NCBI GenBank assembly: GCA_014802265.1
Contig: JAAVCP010000071.1
Span: forward strand, 186,001-250,000
Length of the DNA stretch: 64,000 nucleotides
Source of the DNA: Bacteroides sp.
Lineage (GTDB): Bacteria > Bacteroidota > Bacteroidia > Bacteroidales > Muribaculaceae
Direction of reading: 5' to 3'
Shown: positions 8,856 to 18,007 of the stretch, piece by piece
How positions within the stretch are numbered: the first letter of the stretch is position 1
Layout of the letters: every line of letters begins with the position of its first letter
Translations under genes and position numbers: made by a program
Notes under the pieces: model-generated
What the model saw: only the letters and a program-made list of their open reading frames with translations
Databases searched by the model: none
What the model was told of the DNA's origin: nothing

Positions 8856-8905
8856 AAAGACATGGCTTGTTTTATTAGTTTATCAATAAAACAAGCCATG
8901 TCTTT
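8856..8905. terminator. 21-bp perfect hairpin over the next gene's start
   Basis: Arms 8856-8876 and 8885-8905 are perfect complements with an 8-base loop. It can act as terminator for the lipoprotein gene, yet the right arm contains the ATG at 8898, the likely start of the potassium-channel gene. That puts the start inside a hairpin. Confidence 0.7.
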
Positions 8906-9872
8906 ATCTACTAAAAACAATCCCGGCTTCTTGTCGAGGAAATTAATGCACTTCTTCCACGTAGTGTCAAACATAAGACCAATTGTCTGGATAGGAATTT
9001 ATATCGGAATCACACCGATATTTGCCTTGATATATTGGTGGTTGCCCGACACACAGTTCCGCATTCCTGACAATGCGGGCACTGATTATGGCTCTTGGCT
9101 ATATTACAGCATCGTCACAATCACAACACTCGGATTTGGTGACTATACCCCTGCCCACGCTTGGGCACAAGCTGTGACTGCAGTTGAGGTGATGTGCGGA
9201 TTGGTGTTCCTTGGGTTCTTCCTGAATGCCGTCGGCTCGATGAAATCGGAAATTGACGTAGAATCAGAGATTGAAAAGCAGCATCTTGCACATGAGCATT
9301 TGGAATTGGATAAATTCATGACCATCATTCCTTCTGTGATGCATAATTTGAACCTGTTCCTGTCATACTGCTATGCTGTCACCACTCCCCTTTCTAAAAG
9401 GAATAATGAAACGGTATCTTATAATCCAGATTTCACTTTCAATGACATGGCTGACCTTTTTGAACCATCAGGTTTACCCTCTGATCGTTCAAATCTCCCT
9501 GCCGTAGTAAGATTCATGCATATTTCACGTCAGACAAGTCTATGTCTTGATTCATTGCAGTCGAAAGTTGATCTCGCTATTTGGCCTGATGTATTGGAAG
9601 ATTGTTTCGGATTCGTAGCGAGCTATGAGATGTTTTCTTCTGAAGAGTTACTTCTTGAAAAACCATCCTCATTAACGAACCTTAACAGCAATGGAAGTGA
9701 AACCGATGCACAGAAAGCCTTGTCAGAAAAAATTGCTAACTGGAAAGGTCCCCTTGATTTTAAAGCACACTCTGAAATGCAAATCATCGGTGAACTCTAC
9801 CATTTCATTAAAGAAAATGCAGGATTCGCCCTAAAGCTTGAATCCGCTCTTACAAAGATCGCAAATTCCTAA
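8898..9872 (+). CDS. Two-TM potassium channel family protein
   Basis: The protein has two hydrophobic helices flanking a pore loop: IGIYIGITPIFALIYWW, then the selectivity filter TITTLGFGDYTP (the GFG variant of GYG), then a second helix (VEVMCGLVFLGFFLNAVG). About 200 residues of cytoplasmic C-terminus follow, with a coiled-coil-like start (SEIDVESEIEKQHLAHEHLE) and no RCK nucleotide-binding motif that I can see. It therefore looks like a simple inner-membrane K+ channel with a novel regulatory tail. The start is uncertain: ATG 8862 lies in the left hairpin arm, ATG 8898 in the right arm, and ATG 8946 after it. Confidence 0.75.
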   Translation: MSLSTKNNPGFLSRKLMHFFHVVSNIRPIVWIGIYIGITPIFALIYWWLPDTQFRIPDNAGTDYGSWLYYSIVTITTLGFGDYTPAHAWAQAVTAVEVMCGLVFLGFFLNAVGSMKSEIDVESEIEKQHLAHEHLELDKFMTIIPSVMHNLNLFLSYCYAVTTPLSKRNNETVSYNPDFTFNDMADLFEPSGLPSDRSNLPAVVRFMHISRQTSLCLDSLQSKVDLAIWPDVLEDCFGFVASYEMFSSEELLLEKPSSLTNLNSNGSETDAQKALSEKIANWKGPLDFKAHSEMQIIGELYHFIKENAGFALKLESALTKIANS

Positions 9873-9894
9873 GACTATAAATCCATAACCCGGT

Positions 9895-9935
9895 AAAGTA
9901 GGGTAAGTCACTTCAAACATGACTTATCCTACTTT
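9895..9935. terminator. Terminator of the channel gene
   Basis: AAAGTAGGGTAAGTCA at 9895-9910 pairs with 9920-9935 (one G-T pair) and is followed by TTCCCTT. It begins 22 bases after the stop codon. Confidence 0.7.
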
Positions 9936-10137
9936 TCCCTTAAAGAAAATTACAGAGTGAGAGATCGTGATTTATAGAGATAATATTATGTTTGCAGAAG
10001 TGACAAGGGATTATTTCACTAAGAGAGTTAGAGTATATTACTGTTTATAAAGATGCCAGACACTAAAAAGGACTTATATCTTGATTATATATTCTCACTT
10101 ACGGATAGCCCTATCCTGCATTATAGTTTCATCTTGC

Positions 10138-10189
10138 GTTCTGTAAGTGAACCTACGGGCTTATTGCCCTACTTCCGCTGAATTAATTT
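10138..10189 (+). repeat. Dispersed degenerate repeat, copy D
   Basis: GTTCTGTAAGTGAACC at the left end and GCTGAATTAATTT at the right end. It aligns with copy C (10292-10340) over about 50 bases and its left end is the reverse complement of the core of copies A and B. Confidence 0.55.
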
Positions 10190-10291
10190 CCTGACTTTAT
10201 AATTGTGTTACCCTGAATAACCCTAACTTTACTTAAATTATTGAAAATCAGACGTAGTTATTTTGTGCCATAGAAAGCAACGAAGTCAGGT

Positions 10292-10340
10292 GTTCTGTGA
10301 GTGAATCCATTACATTACCGTGCCTGCGCTGAACTAATTT
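10292..10340 (+). repeat. Dispersed degenerate repeat, copy C
   Basis: GTTCTGTGAGTGAATCC at the left end and GCTGAACTAATTT at the right end, in the same orientation as copy D. Confidence 0.55.
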
Positions 10341-10446
10341 TAATCAGATAGCATATAGGATTGGATATGACATCTGACAGATGATACAATTATACTGCAT
10401 GTAAATATCTTAAATACTAAACTAAACAAGAGAATGTATCAAAAAT

Positions 10447-10480
10447 GAATTGAACCCATGGCTTTACTCACAGGACACAA
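10447..10480 (-). repeat. Dispersed degenerate repeat, copy B
   Basis: GAACCCATGGCTTTACTC then ACAGGACAC on the plus strand, opposite in orientation to copies C and D and the same as copy A. Like copy A it precedes a hairpin with the shared core by about 45 bases. Confidence 0.5.
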
Positions 10481-10520
10481 GAAGAAATATAATTACAGTC
10501 CGGCAATATACGGAAGATTA

Positions 10521-10575
10521 TAATAAGGTGATGGTGCATCAAAATTCTGAATTTTGATGCACCATCACCTTATTA
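10521..10575. terminator. Bidirectional hairpin B (shared TCAAAATTC core)
   Basis: Perfect 27-bp arms around one central T (10548), with core CATCAAAATTC. It lies between the convergent channel gene and the RND pump gene. Confidence 0.75.
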
Positions 10576-10590
10576 ATTGTATGCTAAGTA

Positions 10591-13500
10591 TTAAATACCC
10601 GTACTACCGGAATTGGTTGAGCTATCTGAGCCGGCAGGTGAATCCGATTTATTAGCATTGGCAGTATCAGATGATGAAGTAGCTGCCAATTTCTTTTCAG
10701 CAGGATCAGAGAAGAGATTGGAAAGATACTTCTCATTTATTCTCTGCATAAATTCCCAGAAGTTAGGTACAAAGAGAGTACCTATCACTGCATTCATCGC
10801 CATACCGAATACCACTGCCGTGCCAAGTTCAATACGGCTGTTGGCACCCGCACCTGTAGCAAACATCATCGGCATAACACCAAACACAAACGCCAAGGCT
10901 GTCATCATAATAGGTCGGAAACGAATCACACCCGCATCATGTGCAGACTTCTTTATGTCGAGCCCACTCTTTCTGAAATCCATGGCATACTCAACAATAA
11001 GAATTGCATTCTTTGCCGACATACCCAGTAGCAATATCAATCCGATCTGAGTGTAGATACTTATGCTCTGTCCCATAAACATACACCCAAGTACTGTACC
11101 AAGTACCGCAATAGGCATACTGAGTACAACGGCTATTGGATCGGTCCAGCTTTCATATTGTGCAGCAAGCACAAAAATGGTCATGACAATAGCAAAAATA
11201 AACACGAAACTAATAGTAGTTCCAGCCTGAGTCTCCTGATAGGCAATACCGGTCCAAGCGTATGAATAATTTTTACCCAATGCCTCATTTACAATCTCTT
11301 CCATTGCCTGGATACCTTCCGATGAGCTGACACCCTTTGCGGGAGTAGCAGTAAGGGAAGCTGTTGTATACATATCATATCTTGACACACTCGGCTCACC
11401 CATCACAGGATTAATGGTTGTAAACGTACTAAACGGTACCATCTGTCCCTTAGAGTTTCTTACTGACAATTTGATAATATCCTGCACATTTTTGCGTGAA
11501 TCAGCTGCACCCTCTACCGTTACCTGATATGTACGCCCAAATTCCACAAAGTCGTTGACATATCCACTACCAAGATAAGATGACAACACATTATACACGT
11601 CTTCAAGCTCTATACCCTGAAGCTCTACCCTGTCACGATCTATGTTGACTTCATATTGCGGCACCAGTCCCTGATAAAGAGTGGTCACTTCCGCAATTCT
11701 CGGATCATCCTTCGCACGTGCCTGCACCTCGTTCAGAGCCTTTACCAAGGCGGCAGTGCCGAGACTGTTGATGTCAAGAAGCTGCATCTGCAGACCTGAA
11801 GACATTCCAAGTCCGGGTATGGCAGGAGGATTGATAGAAAATACCACTCCCTCCTGAATCTTAGCGGAAATCTCATTTACCATCTTTATGACATTATCCA
11901 CACTGCCCTCTTTGCCACGCTCCTTCCAAGGCTTGAGTATGACATTGAGTGAACCCATGTTGGAGGAGGCACCCCCACCCATCATGGAGAAGCCGGATAT
12001 AGTCATGACATCTTTCACATAAGGTATCTTCTGTACCTCGGCAGCAAGATGATCCACTACCTTCTCAGTCCTTTCAAGAGAAGCACCGGTAGGTAACTGT
12101 ATCGACGTCATAAAGTAACCCATATCCTCCTCGGGAATATAACTGGTAGGCCATTTTACAAACCCATAGAATGCGGCGGCTGCCAGCACAAGGAAAACAG
12201 TCATAGACAAGCCCGGTCTGCCAAGCATCTTGGTGATGGCGAAATCATAACCGTGAAGGGTCTTATCAAAACCTTTGTTAAACCATTTGTAAAGGAAAAA
12301 CTTGGCTGGCTTACGAGGCGTGAGAAACAATGCACAGAGTGCCGGAGTCAAAGTCAAGGCGTTCAAGCCGGAGAATGCCGTGGAGACGGCTATAGTTAAT
12401 GCAAACTGTTTGTAAAGCTCACCGGTGATACCGCTGACAAATGCTGTGGGGATAAACACAGACAGCAACACAAGCACCTCACCCACAACAGGTCCCTGAA
12501 GCTCGCTCATAGCTTTTTCGGCTGCCTGACGACGAGTCAGTTTTCCCTCATCAACAAGTCGGGAACAGTCTTCTACCACCACTATGGCATCATCGACCAC
12601 AATTGCTATGGCAAGCACAAGACCGAACAGGGTCAGCGTATTGAGAGAGAAGCCCAGCAATTTCATGACGGCAAATGTAGCAATCAATGACACCGGAATG
12701 GTAAGCATGGGGATAACCACTGCCCGCCAGTTCTGTAGGAACAGAAGAATAACCACCATTACAATCAGCGATGTGATAACAAATGTAGAAATCACATCAT
12801 CTATTGATTCCTTCACATAATCAGTGGAGTTCAGCACCACAGTGTAATGCACTCCTTCCGGGAAATATTGTGACAATCTCTCCAACTCTTTTATAGAACC
12901 ATTTGCCACATCAAGGGCATTTGCCCCCGGGAGCTGTTCTATGCCGATAAGGGCTGTCTCTTTACCGTTAACCTTTGACACCGCAGTATAGCTGGAACTG
13001 CCAAGCTCAACTGTTGCCACATCTTTAAGGCGGAGTATCCCGGCATCGGAAGAGCGTATAATTATATTGCCAAATTCCTCAGGCGAACTGAGCTGACCCT
13101 CGGCAACCAACGTATATTCAAATTCATTGCCACCATTTTTCGGAGGATCTCCCACCGAACCGGCAGACACCTCCATATTCTGAGAGCGTATCTTTGCAAC
13201 CACATCAGCCGGAGTAAGCCCGCGCATTCTCATGGCAAGAGGATCAAGCCATACGCGCATACTGTATTCTCCCGAGCCGAATGCCTCTACGCCACCAACG
13301 CCTTTTACACGCGACAATGGGTCGGTCATGTGAAGCTGAGCATAATTGGTCAGATAAAGTGCATCATATCGTTCTGCGTCATCCGCCTCAAGAGCAATGA
13401 AGAGCACGTTGTTGCTACTCTGTTTACTCACGCTGACTCCTTGTTCGGTTACTGCCGTAGGCAACTGGGCTGATGCCTCCTGTATGCGGTTCTGAACCTC

Positions 13501-13818
13501 AACGGCAGCCTCATCAATGTCAGTGCCGTTTTCAAAAGTGATGGTCAGACTGTAGCTGCCATCGCTCCCGGAATTAGAACTCATGTAGAGCATACCCTCC
13601 ACTCCGTTTACCTGTTCTTCGATAGGCACACCTATAGCCCGTGCCACCGTGGCTGCATTCGCCCCCGGATATGTGGCTGACACCATCACAGTAGGAGGTG
13701 TGATATCTGGATATTGCGCAACGGGAAGCGTGCGCACTGTCAACACTCCTGCAAACACAAGGAGCAACGCAAGCACCGTGGCAAATATCGGGCGATCTAT
13801 GAAAAATTTTGAGAACAT
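10591..13818 (-). CDS. RND multidrug efflux pump (HAE1/AcrB type)
   Basis: The 1075-residue protein has the full RND layout: 12 membrane helices and two large periplasmic loops. The start MFSKFFIDRPIFA is the classic RND N-terminus; a TTG four codons earlier (13830) is a poorer start. The proton-relay segment AIAIVVDDAIVVVED is in TM4. The C-terminus ends in a Ser/Asn-rich tail. It is a proton-driven pump for hydrophobic compounds, working with an adaptor and an outer membrane factor. The last gene of a three-gene operon; 40 bases separate it from the adaptor. Substrates cannot be inferred. Confidence 0.95.
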   Translation of the reverse strand: MFSKFFIDRPIFATVLALLLVFAGVLTVRTLPVAQYPDITPPTVMVSATYPGANAATVARAIGVPIEEQVNGVEGMLYMSSNSGSDGSYSLTITFENGTDIDEAAVEVQNRIQEASAQLPTAVTEQGVSVSKQSSNNVLFIALEADDAERYDALYLTNYAQLHMTDPLSRVKGVGGVEAFGSGEYSMRVWLDPLAMRMRGLTPADVVAKIRSQNMEVSAGSVGDPPKNGGNEFEYTLVAEGQLSSPEEFGNIIIRSSDAGILRLKDVATVELGSSSYTAVSKVNGKETALIGIEQLPGANALDVANGSIKELERLSQYFPEGVHYTVVLNSTDYVKESIDDVISTFVITSLIVMVVILLFLQNWRAVVIPMLTIPVSLIATFAVMKLLGFSLNTLTLFGLVLAIAIVVDDAIVVVEDCSRLVDEGKLTRRQAAEKAMSELQGPVVGEVLVLLSVFIPTAFVSGITGELYKQFALTIAVSTAFSGLNALTLTPALCALFLTPRKPAKFFLYKWFNKGFDKTLHGYDFAITKMLGRPGLSMTVFLVLAAAAFYGFVKWPTSYIPEEDMGYFMTSIQLPTGASLERTEKVVDHLAAEVQKIPYVKDVMTISGFSMMGGGASSNMGSLNVILKPWKERGKEGSVDNVIKMVNEISAKIQEGVVFSINPPAIPGLGMSSGLQMQLLDINSLGTAALVKALNEVQARAKDDPRIAEVTTLYQGLVPQYEVNIDRDRVELQGIELEDVYNVLSSYLGSGYVNDFVEFGRTYQVTVEGAADSRKNVQDIIKLSVRNSKGQMVPFSTFTTINPVMGEPSVSRYDMYTTASLTATPAKGVSSSEGIQAMEEIVNEALGKNYSYAWTGIAYQETQAGTTISFVFIFAIVMTIFVLAAQYESWTDPIAVVLSMPIAVLGTVLGCMFMGQSISIYTQIGLILLLGMSAKNAILIVEYAMDFRKSGLDIKKSAHDAGVIRFRPIMMTALAFVFGVMPMMFATGAGANSRIELGTAVVFGMAMNAVIGTLFVPNFWEFMQRINEKYLSNLFSDPAEKKLAATSSSDTANANKSDSPAGSDSSTNSGSTGI

Positions 13819-13858
13819 AGCTTTCTTCAATTAATGATGGATAATTAGCAATTACTAA

Positions 13859-14974
13859 TTACTTAGTAAGATTTGGTTTTATTTCCTCTCCGGGACGCAC
13901 TGTAAGCAACGCCTTGGTGACATATCGTGTGTCGGGTTTTATCCCTTTTGTAACAAGGCGCAAAGAATCCTTATATACATCGCCTACCTCTATCGGGGTA
14001 TAGACCACTTTATTGGAATCATTGACAGTGTATAGGTATTTACCCAACTGATCAGTGCCTATTGAAGCATCTTTCACAAGTATTGCCCTTGGGTTCTCCC
14101 CATAAGGAAGTGAAACCGTCACATACATTCCATCTTTCAATTCGCCATTTTTATTCTCTACTCTTCCTTTCAACTGTATGGTACCTGTCGACTGCACAAC
14201 CGAGGGAGCTTCATACACAAGGTCTGCCTTGAAGCCGGTAAGAAGTGTGTCGCGGAAATGAAGCGGCACATCACGATACAGCTTATTGCCAATACCTCCA
14301 TCACGTCCTACCATTGATTCAAACTGAGAGTCTTCTATCTCGAAGACAACTTTGAAAATTTTATTCTCGAAAATCTTTGCCATCTCCACCGGAGTGCCGG
14401 AGCCATTTACAAAAGTACCTGCCCCATTATAAGAGTCACTTATATAGCCTGCCAGCGGGGCTCGCACACTGCAATATCCAAGGTTAGTCTGTGCCGTGTG
14501 AAGGGCTGCCCTACAATTTTTAATGTCTGCCTCTGCCTGTTCGTAAGCACTTTCGGCATTCAGTACCTCCATCTTTGAGACGGCATCAGCCTCAAGTGCC
14601 TTCTTTACAGCTGCATAATGACTCTGCGCATAGTCACGGGTGCTGATAGCCGAGGCAAGCTGTGCCTCTGCCCTGTCTACAGCATCTTTATAAAGAGTTG
14701 GATCTATTGTGAACAATACAGCTCCTTTATTTACAAACTGTCCTCCGGAAAAATTTTGGGTAAGAACCATTCCGTCAACCTGTGCTACCACCACCGCAGA
14801 GTTATCTGACGACAGATAGCCGGGATATGTCTTGTAAAGCACCACTGAATCAACCACTGCCGTTGCCACATCAATTGACGGGAGTCCCTGGCTTTCATGG
14901 GTCTCTTTATGCTTGCAGGAAGTCATGGATACTATGACTGCCAATAATAAAATGAGGGGAATTCGTGTTTTCAT
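13859..14974 (-). CDS. RND periplasmic adaptor (membrane fusion protein)
   Basis: The 371-residue protein is a lipoprotein (lipobox SMTSC near residue 20). It has the usual adaptor order: a biotinyl-lipoyl segment (VVAQVDGMVLTQNFSGGQFV and SVRAPLAGYISDSYNG), a helical hairpin rich in Ala/Glu between them, and a beta-barrel region. The C-terminus (DASIGTDQLGKYLYTVNDSN) is the membrane-proximal domain. It links the pump to the outer membrane channel. It is the middle gene of the operon, 33 bases after the outer membrane factor stop. Confidence 0.95.
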   Translation of the reverse strand: MKTRIPLILLLAVIVSMTSCKHKETHESQGLPSIDVATAVVDSVVLYKTYPGYLSSDNSAVVVAQVDGMVLTQNFSGGQFVNKGAVLFTIDPTLYKDAVDRAEAQLASAISTRDYAQSHYAAVKKALEADAVSKMEVLNAESAYEQAEADIKNCRAALHTAQTNLGYCSVRAPLAGYISDSYNGAGTFVNGSGTPVEMAKIFENKIFKVVFEIEDSQFESMVGRDGGIGNKLYRDVPLHFRDTLLTGFKADLVYEAPSVVQSTGTIQLKGRVENKNGELKDGMYVTVSLPYGENPRAILVKDASIGTDQLGKYLYTVNDSNKVVYTPIEVGDVYKDSLRLVTKGIKPDTRYVTKALLTVRPGEEIKPNLTK

Positions 14975-15007
14975 ATAGTATCAGTTTTTATGCGTTTGAA
15001 ATATGAA

Positions 15008-16414
15008 TCAATATTGCCAGCCACCACCGAGTGCCTGATATAACGAGATTAAGGTTGAAAGGGCTTTCCCCTCAAGCTCTACAAGACTGTTCTGGCTTTC
15101 AAGCCAGTTCATCTGACCGTCTACCACATTTGAGAATGCTGTCAGTCCGCTTTTATAAAGGTCAACTGACAAGTCAAGACTTTTCTTACTCTCGTTGACC
15201 ACTTTTTTTTGTAATTCTATGGCTTCCAGTGTAGAATTATAATTGAGCAACGCATTGTCAACCTCTTTCACGGCATTAAGCACAGTGAGGTTATAATCGT
15301 CAATCGCAGCTTCAAATTGCAGTTTCGCCTCAGCAGTGCGGTAGTTGCGGGCAAGTCCGTCAAAAATGGTCCATGAGAGTTGAGGAGCAACTGAATAACT
15401 GAGGCTATGATCGCCAAACATTCCCCCTATTTCATGAGCTGAAGTGCCTATGCTCCCCGTAAGCGATAACACCGGGAGAAAGTCTTTTTTTGCCACACCT
15501 ATATTTGCTGCATATTCTGCCAACTGAAATTCCGATTCCACTATATCCGGACGTCTGCGCAACAAGTCGGAAGGTACTCCTGCTGCCACTGTCTGCTTAT
15601 AGTTTGGCATATTGGTATATTCCTGAAGTGACAGCACCAAAGAGTCGGGATATTCTCCAAGCAATATGGAGAGGGTGTTCATCAGTGTACGTATCTGGGC
15701 GTATAAAGCCGGGAGCGATGACTGTGTGCCATAAAGCACAATTCTTGCCTGAGTCACGTCAAGCATATCGCCTAAATCAGCCTCATAGCGTGCTTCCGTA
15801 ATCTTTACAACTCTTTCCTGTGAATCAATATGGGCAGTTGCCACTGCAAGTTGTTCCTGACATGTACGCAGTTGCATATATGCCGTAGCGACGTTGGCAC
15901 AAAGGCTGACCATAACGGCATCATAGTCGGCACGTGCAACATTATAGGCTGCTTTCCGAGAATTGACATTAGCCTTAACACGCCCGAACACGTCTATCTC
16001 CCAATTCATTGTTGCACCTAAGGAGAACGAAGAGGTGTTGCTTGTCCTGACAGCCGGTTTCACGGTCGCACCGCTCTGGCGGTCAAGGCTCCACCCTGCC
16101 GAGGCTGATAATGTCGGAAAATATCCTGCCTGAGCCTCTTTAACAACTTTCCCTGCCATCTCTATGCGCTTAATGGCAGCCGCTACATTGTAATTATTGG
16201 CAACAGCCCGATTAATTAAGGAATCAAGAACGGGATCATTGAAGGTTCGCCACCAGGCATCATCACTTGGGAGAGTCTGGTAACATTGTTGAGTCATCTG
16301 CCATGACTGAGGCATCTCATCTTTGAGATAAGGACTCACCTGCGACTGGGCACTTGTCTCAGACGACAGTAAAAGTAAACCGGCTATGGGTATCAGTAGA
16401 TATTGGTATTTCAT
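15008..16414 (-). CDS. RND outer membrane factor (TolC/OprM/NodT type)
   Basis: The 468-residue protein has a signal peptide (MKYQYLLIPIAGLLLLSSETSAQ) and the two-repeat OEP structure. Helical segments such as LDSLINRAVANNYNVAAAIKRIE and GLARNYRTAEAKLQFEAAIDDY are typical. The PDIVESEFQLAEYAANIGVAKKDFLP segment marks the second repeat. Unlike OprM it shows no clear lipobox. It forms the exit duct for the RND pump and is the first gene in the operon. ATG 16414 is chosen over the TTG at 16420. Confidence 0.93.
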   Translation of the reverse strand: MKYQYLLIPIAGLLLLSSETSAQSQVSPYLKDEMPQSWQMTQQCYQTLPSDDAWWRTFNDPVLDSLINRAVANNYNVAAAIKRIEMAGKVVKEAQAGYFPTLSASAGWSLDRQSGATVKPAVRTSNTSSFSLGATMNWEIDVFGRVKANVNSRKAAYNVARADYDAVMVSLCANVATAYMQLRTCQEQLAVATAHIDSQERVVKITEARYEADLGDMLDVTQARIVLYGTQSSLPALYAQIRTLMNTLSILLGEYPDSLVLSLQEYTNMPNYKQTVAAGVPSDLLRRRPDIVESEFQLAEYAANIGVAKKDFLPVLSLTGSIGTSAHEIGGMFGDHSLSYSVAPQLSWTIFDGLARNYRTAEAKLQFEAAIDDYNLTVLNAVKEVDNALLNYNSTLEAIELQKKVVNESKKSLDLSVDLYKSGLTAFSNVVDGQMNWLESQNSLVELEGKALSTLISLYQALGGGWQY

Positions 16415-16420
16415 AGTCAA

Positions 16421-16837
16421 ATATAGATTTGTGGCAGGAACGGGAGTATGTTCCTATATGTATTTCAACAAAATAAGATTCAAAAAAGATTATCTGTAAG
16501 TCAAATTTCCTTATCTATTTCTTTTTGATTATCCAAACTATCATCGTATTATGCCTTATATCCATAACAGTCACTCAAAATCTATTTTTATTTTGCAACG
16601 TATTTTAAGGCTTTATATAATGAAGACAAAACCATTCTGCGCATACTTTTTTGCAAAAGGATGCTTGTTGTTTCACACGGAAGCCGACATGATACCTGAT
16701 ACAGTCTAATTACGGACAAAAACAATATGACAAAATACGAAAAACTATCACCCAAATAGCATCTGAACTAAGTTCGGCTTCAATATAAAGCATAATCCCG
16801 GCAGTGTGATAGCCGGGCGCCGGGACTTAAAATAAAT
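16421..16837. other. Gene-free upstream region of the RND operon
   Basis: No gene is supported. A GC-rich hairpin (CCCGGC and GCCGGG around 16796-16819) is visible. I found no clean -33/-7 promoter for the RND operon, although AT-rich segments at 16480-16560 could hold one. Confidence 0.4.
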
Positions 16838-16870
16838 AAAAAAGAGACCGCGCTTCACAGCGTAGTCTCC
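16838..16870 (-). terminator. Terminator of tRNA-Gly
   Basis: On the minus strand GAGAC...GTCTC with an inner CGCT/AGCG pair is followed by a run of T. It lies 40 bases downstream of the tRNA 3' end. Confidence 0.7.
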
Positions 16871-16910
16871 TTGATTTGCCTATGTACAAAGTAACATTAA
16901 AATCCTTAGG

Positions 16911-16983
16911 AGCGGTAAACGAGGCTCGAACTCGCGACCCTCAGCTTGGGAAGCTGATGCTCTACCAACTGAGCTATTACCGC
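16911..16983 (-). tRNA. tRNA-Gly(CCC)
   Basis: The complement forms a full cloverleaf. Acceptor stem GCGGTAA pairs with TTACCGC, the D-arm is AGCTCAGTTGGTAGAGC, the anticodon stem TCAGC/GCTGA encloses TTCCCAA with anticodon CCC, and the T-arm is TCGCGAGTTCGAGCC-like. The discriminator base is U, as expected for glycine. CCA is not encoded. It is read by eye; the 73-base length fits. Confidence 0.93.
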
Positions 16984-17039
16984 ATTTGCATTGCAAAATT
17001 AGTTATTTATTTTTTTACTACCAAAAAATTTTGAAGTTT

Positions 17040-17071
17040 TTTGTCAAATCTTCTTTTTTTAGCTAATTTTG
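17040..17071 (+). promoter_or_regulatory. Promoter of the GYF/CD225-type gene pair
   Basis: TTTG at 17040-17043 and TAATTTTG at 17064-17071, exactly 20 bases apart. The ATG is 43 bases further on. Confidence 0.65.
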
Positions 17072-17113
17072 TGAGGATTTATCAGCTTCAATATTAAAAA
17101 ATTTTAAAAATAT

Positions 17114-18007
17114 ATGGAACGCATATACTACATTGTGGTAAATAACACCCAGCAAGGACCCTTCTCCAAAGAAGAACTTCGTATAAAAAATCTATCTCCC
17201 GAGACCTTGATATGGCGCACAGGAATGCCGCAATGGGTAAAAATTGCCGACTTCCCTGAGGTGGCTGATATTATGCCGAGAGTGGTGGTGGAAGAAATCA
17301 ACGAGACTGTAGCTGAAGAAGACGGTGGCTGGTATGCAATGCTTGGCGACAGAAGAATCGGTCCGTCAACCCCCGGTGAATTGATTGCCGCAGGAGTCAG
17401 CCACAACACCCCGGTATGGCATGCAGGTATGCCTGATTGGGCAAATGCATCAACTCAGATTGAATTTGCGGAACGGTTTAACAGTAATGGACCTTACGGT
17501 TTTGGTCAACAACCGAAACAAGGTCAGTATCCTAACTTTAACCAAAATCCGCAATATGGCAGACAACCCAATTTTAGTCAGAATCCTCAATACGGTCAGC
17601 AGCCTAATTTCGCACAGAACCCTCAATACGGTCAGCAACCAAACTTCAGACAGAATCCGCAATATGGTCAGCAACCAAACTATGACCAACAGAATAATTA
17701 TGGATCCAATCAATACGGAAGAAACCAATTTAGCAATCAACCCGTGCGTACCGATTGGATGCCATGGGCAATCGGTGCTACTGTAGTGGCTTTCCTTTTC
17801 TCTTGCATAGGAGTGATTTTCGGTATTATCGGAATAATACAGGCAAACAAAGCAAACGGATTGTATGCTGCCGGATTTGAAGGTGAAGCCGCCCAAGCCA
17901 ACAACACAGCACGCACAATGACCATTATAGCCTATGCTCTTGCTGCATTAGGACTTATAACCAGTGTTTTCTTCCTGAAAAGTTATAATTTCTACAATTT
18001 TATTTAA
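17114..18007 (+). CDS. GYF-like/CD225-like membrane protein with Q/N repeats
   Basis: The 297-residue protein has two GYF_2 (DUF4339) domains: residues 1-50 (IYYIVVNNTQQGPFSKEEL...TLIWRTGMPQW) and 72-110 (WYAMLGDRRIGPSTPGEL...PVWHAGMPDW). Residues 140-190 are four near-perfect 12-residue repeats (NPQYGQQPNF.Q). The C-terminus has two membrane helices with the CD225/dispanin pattern (PWAIGATVVAFLFSC.GVIFGI then TARTMTIIAYALAALGLI). The GYF modules may bind proline-rich or other peptides and the CD225 part anchors the protein to a membrane. Its stop codon abuts the start of the next gene, so the two are coupled. Function unknown. Confidence 0.8.
   Translation: MERIYYIVVNNTQQGPFSKEELRIKNLSPETLIWRTGMPQWVKIADFPEVADIMPRVVVEEINETVAEEDGGWYAMLGDRRIGPSTPGELIAAGVSHNTPVWHAGMPDWANASTQIEFAERFNSNGPYGFGQQPKQGQYPNFNQNPQYGRQPNFSQNPQYGQQPNFAQNPQYGQQPNFRQNPQYGQQPNYDQQNNYGSNQYGRNQFSNQPVRTDWMPWAIGATVVAFLFSCIGVIFGIIGIIQANKANGLYAAGFEGEAAQANNTARTMTIIAYALAALGLITSVFFLKSYNFYNFI
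17531..17683 (+). repeat. 36-bp coding repeats (12 residues)
   Basis: About four copies of a 36-base unit coding for NPQYGQQPNF.Q within the GYF/CD225-like gene. The copies differ at several synonymous positions, so it is not a recent duplication. Confidence 0.85.

Larger units (their letters stand above)
9936..10520. other. Gene-free stretch with dispersed repeats
   Basis: No supported coding region lies here. It holds two direct copies (D and C) and one inverted copy (B) of a degenerate repeat, described separately. The rest is AT-rich sequence with no tRNA or family signal that I recognise. It may be a decayed element or a source of small RNA. Confidence 0.5.
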
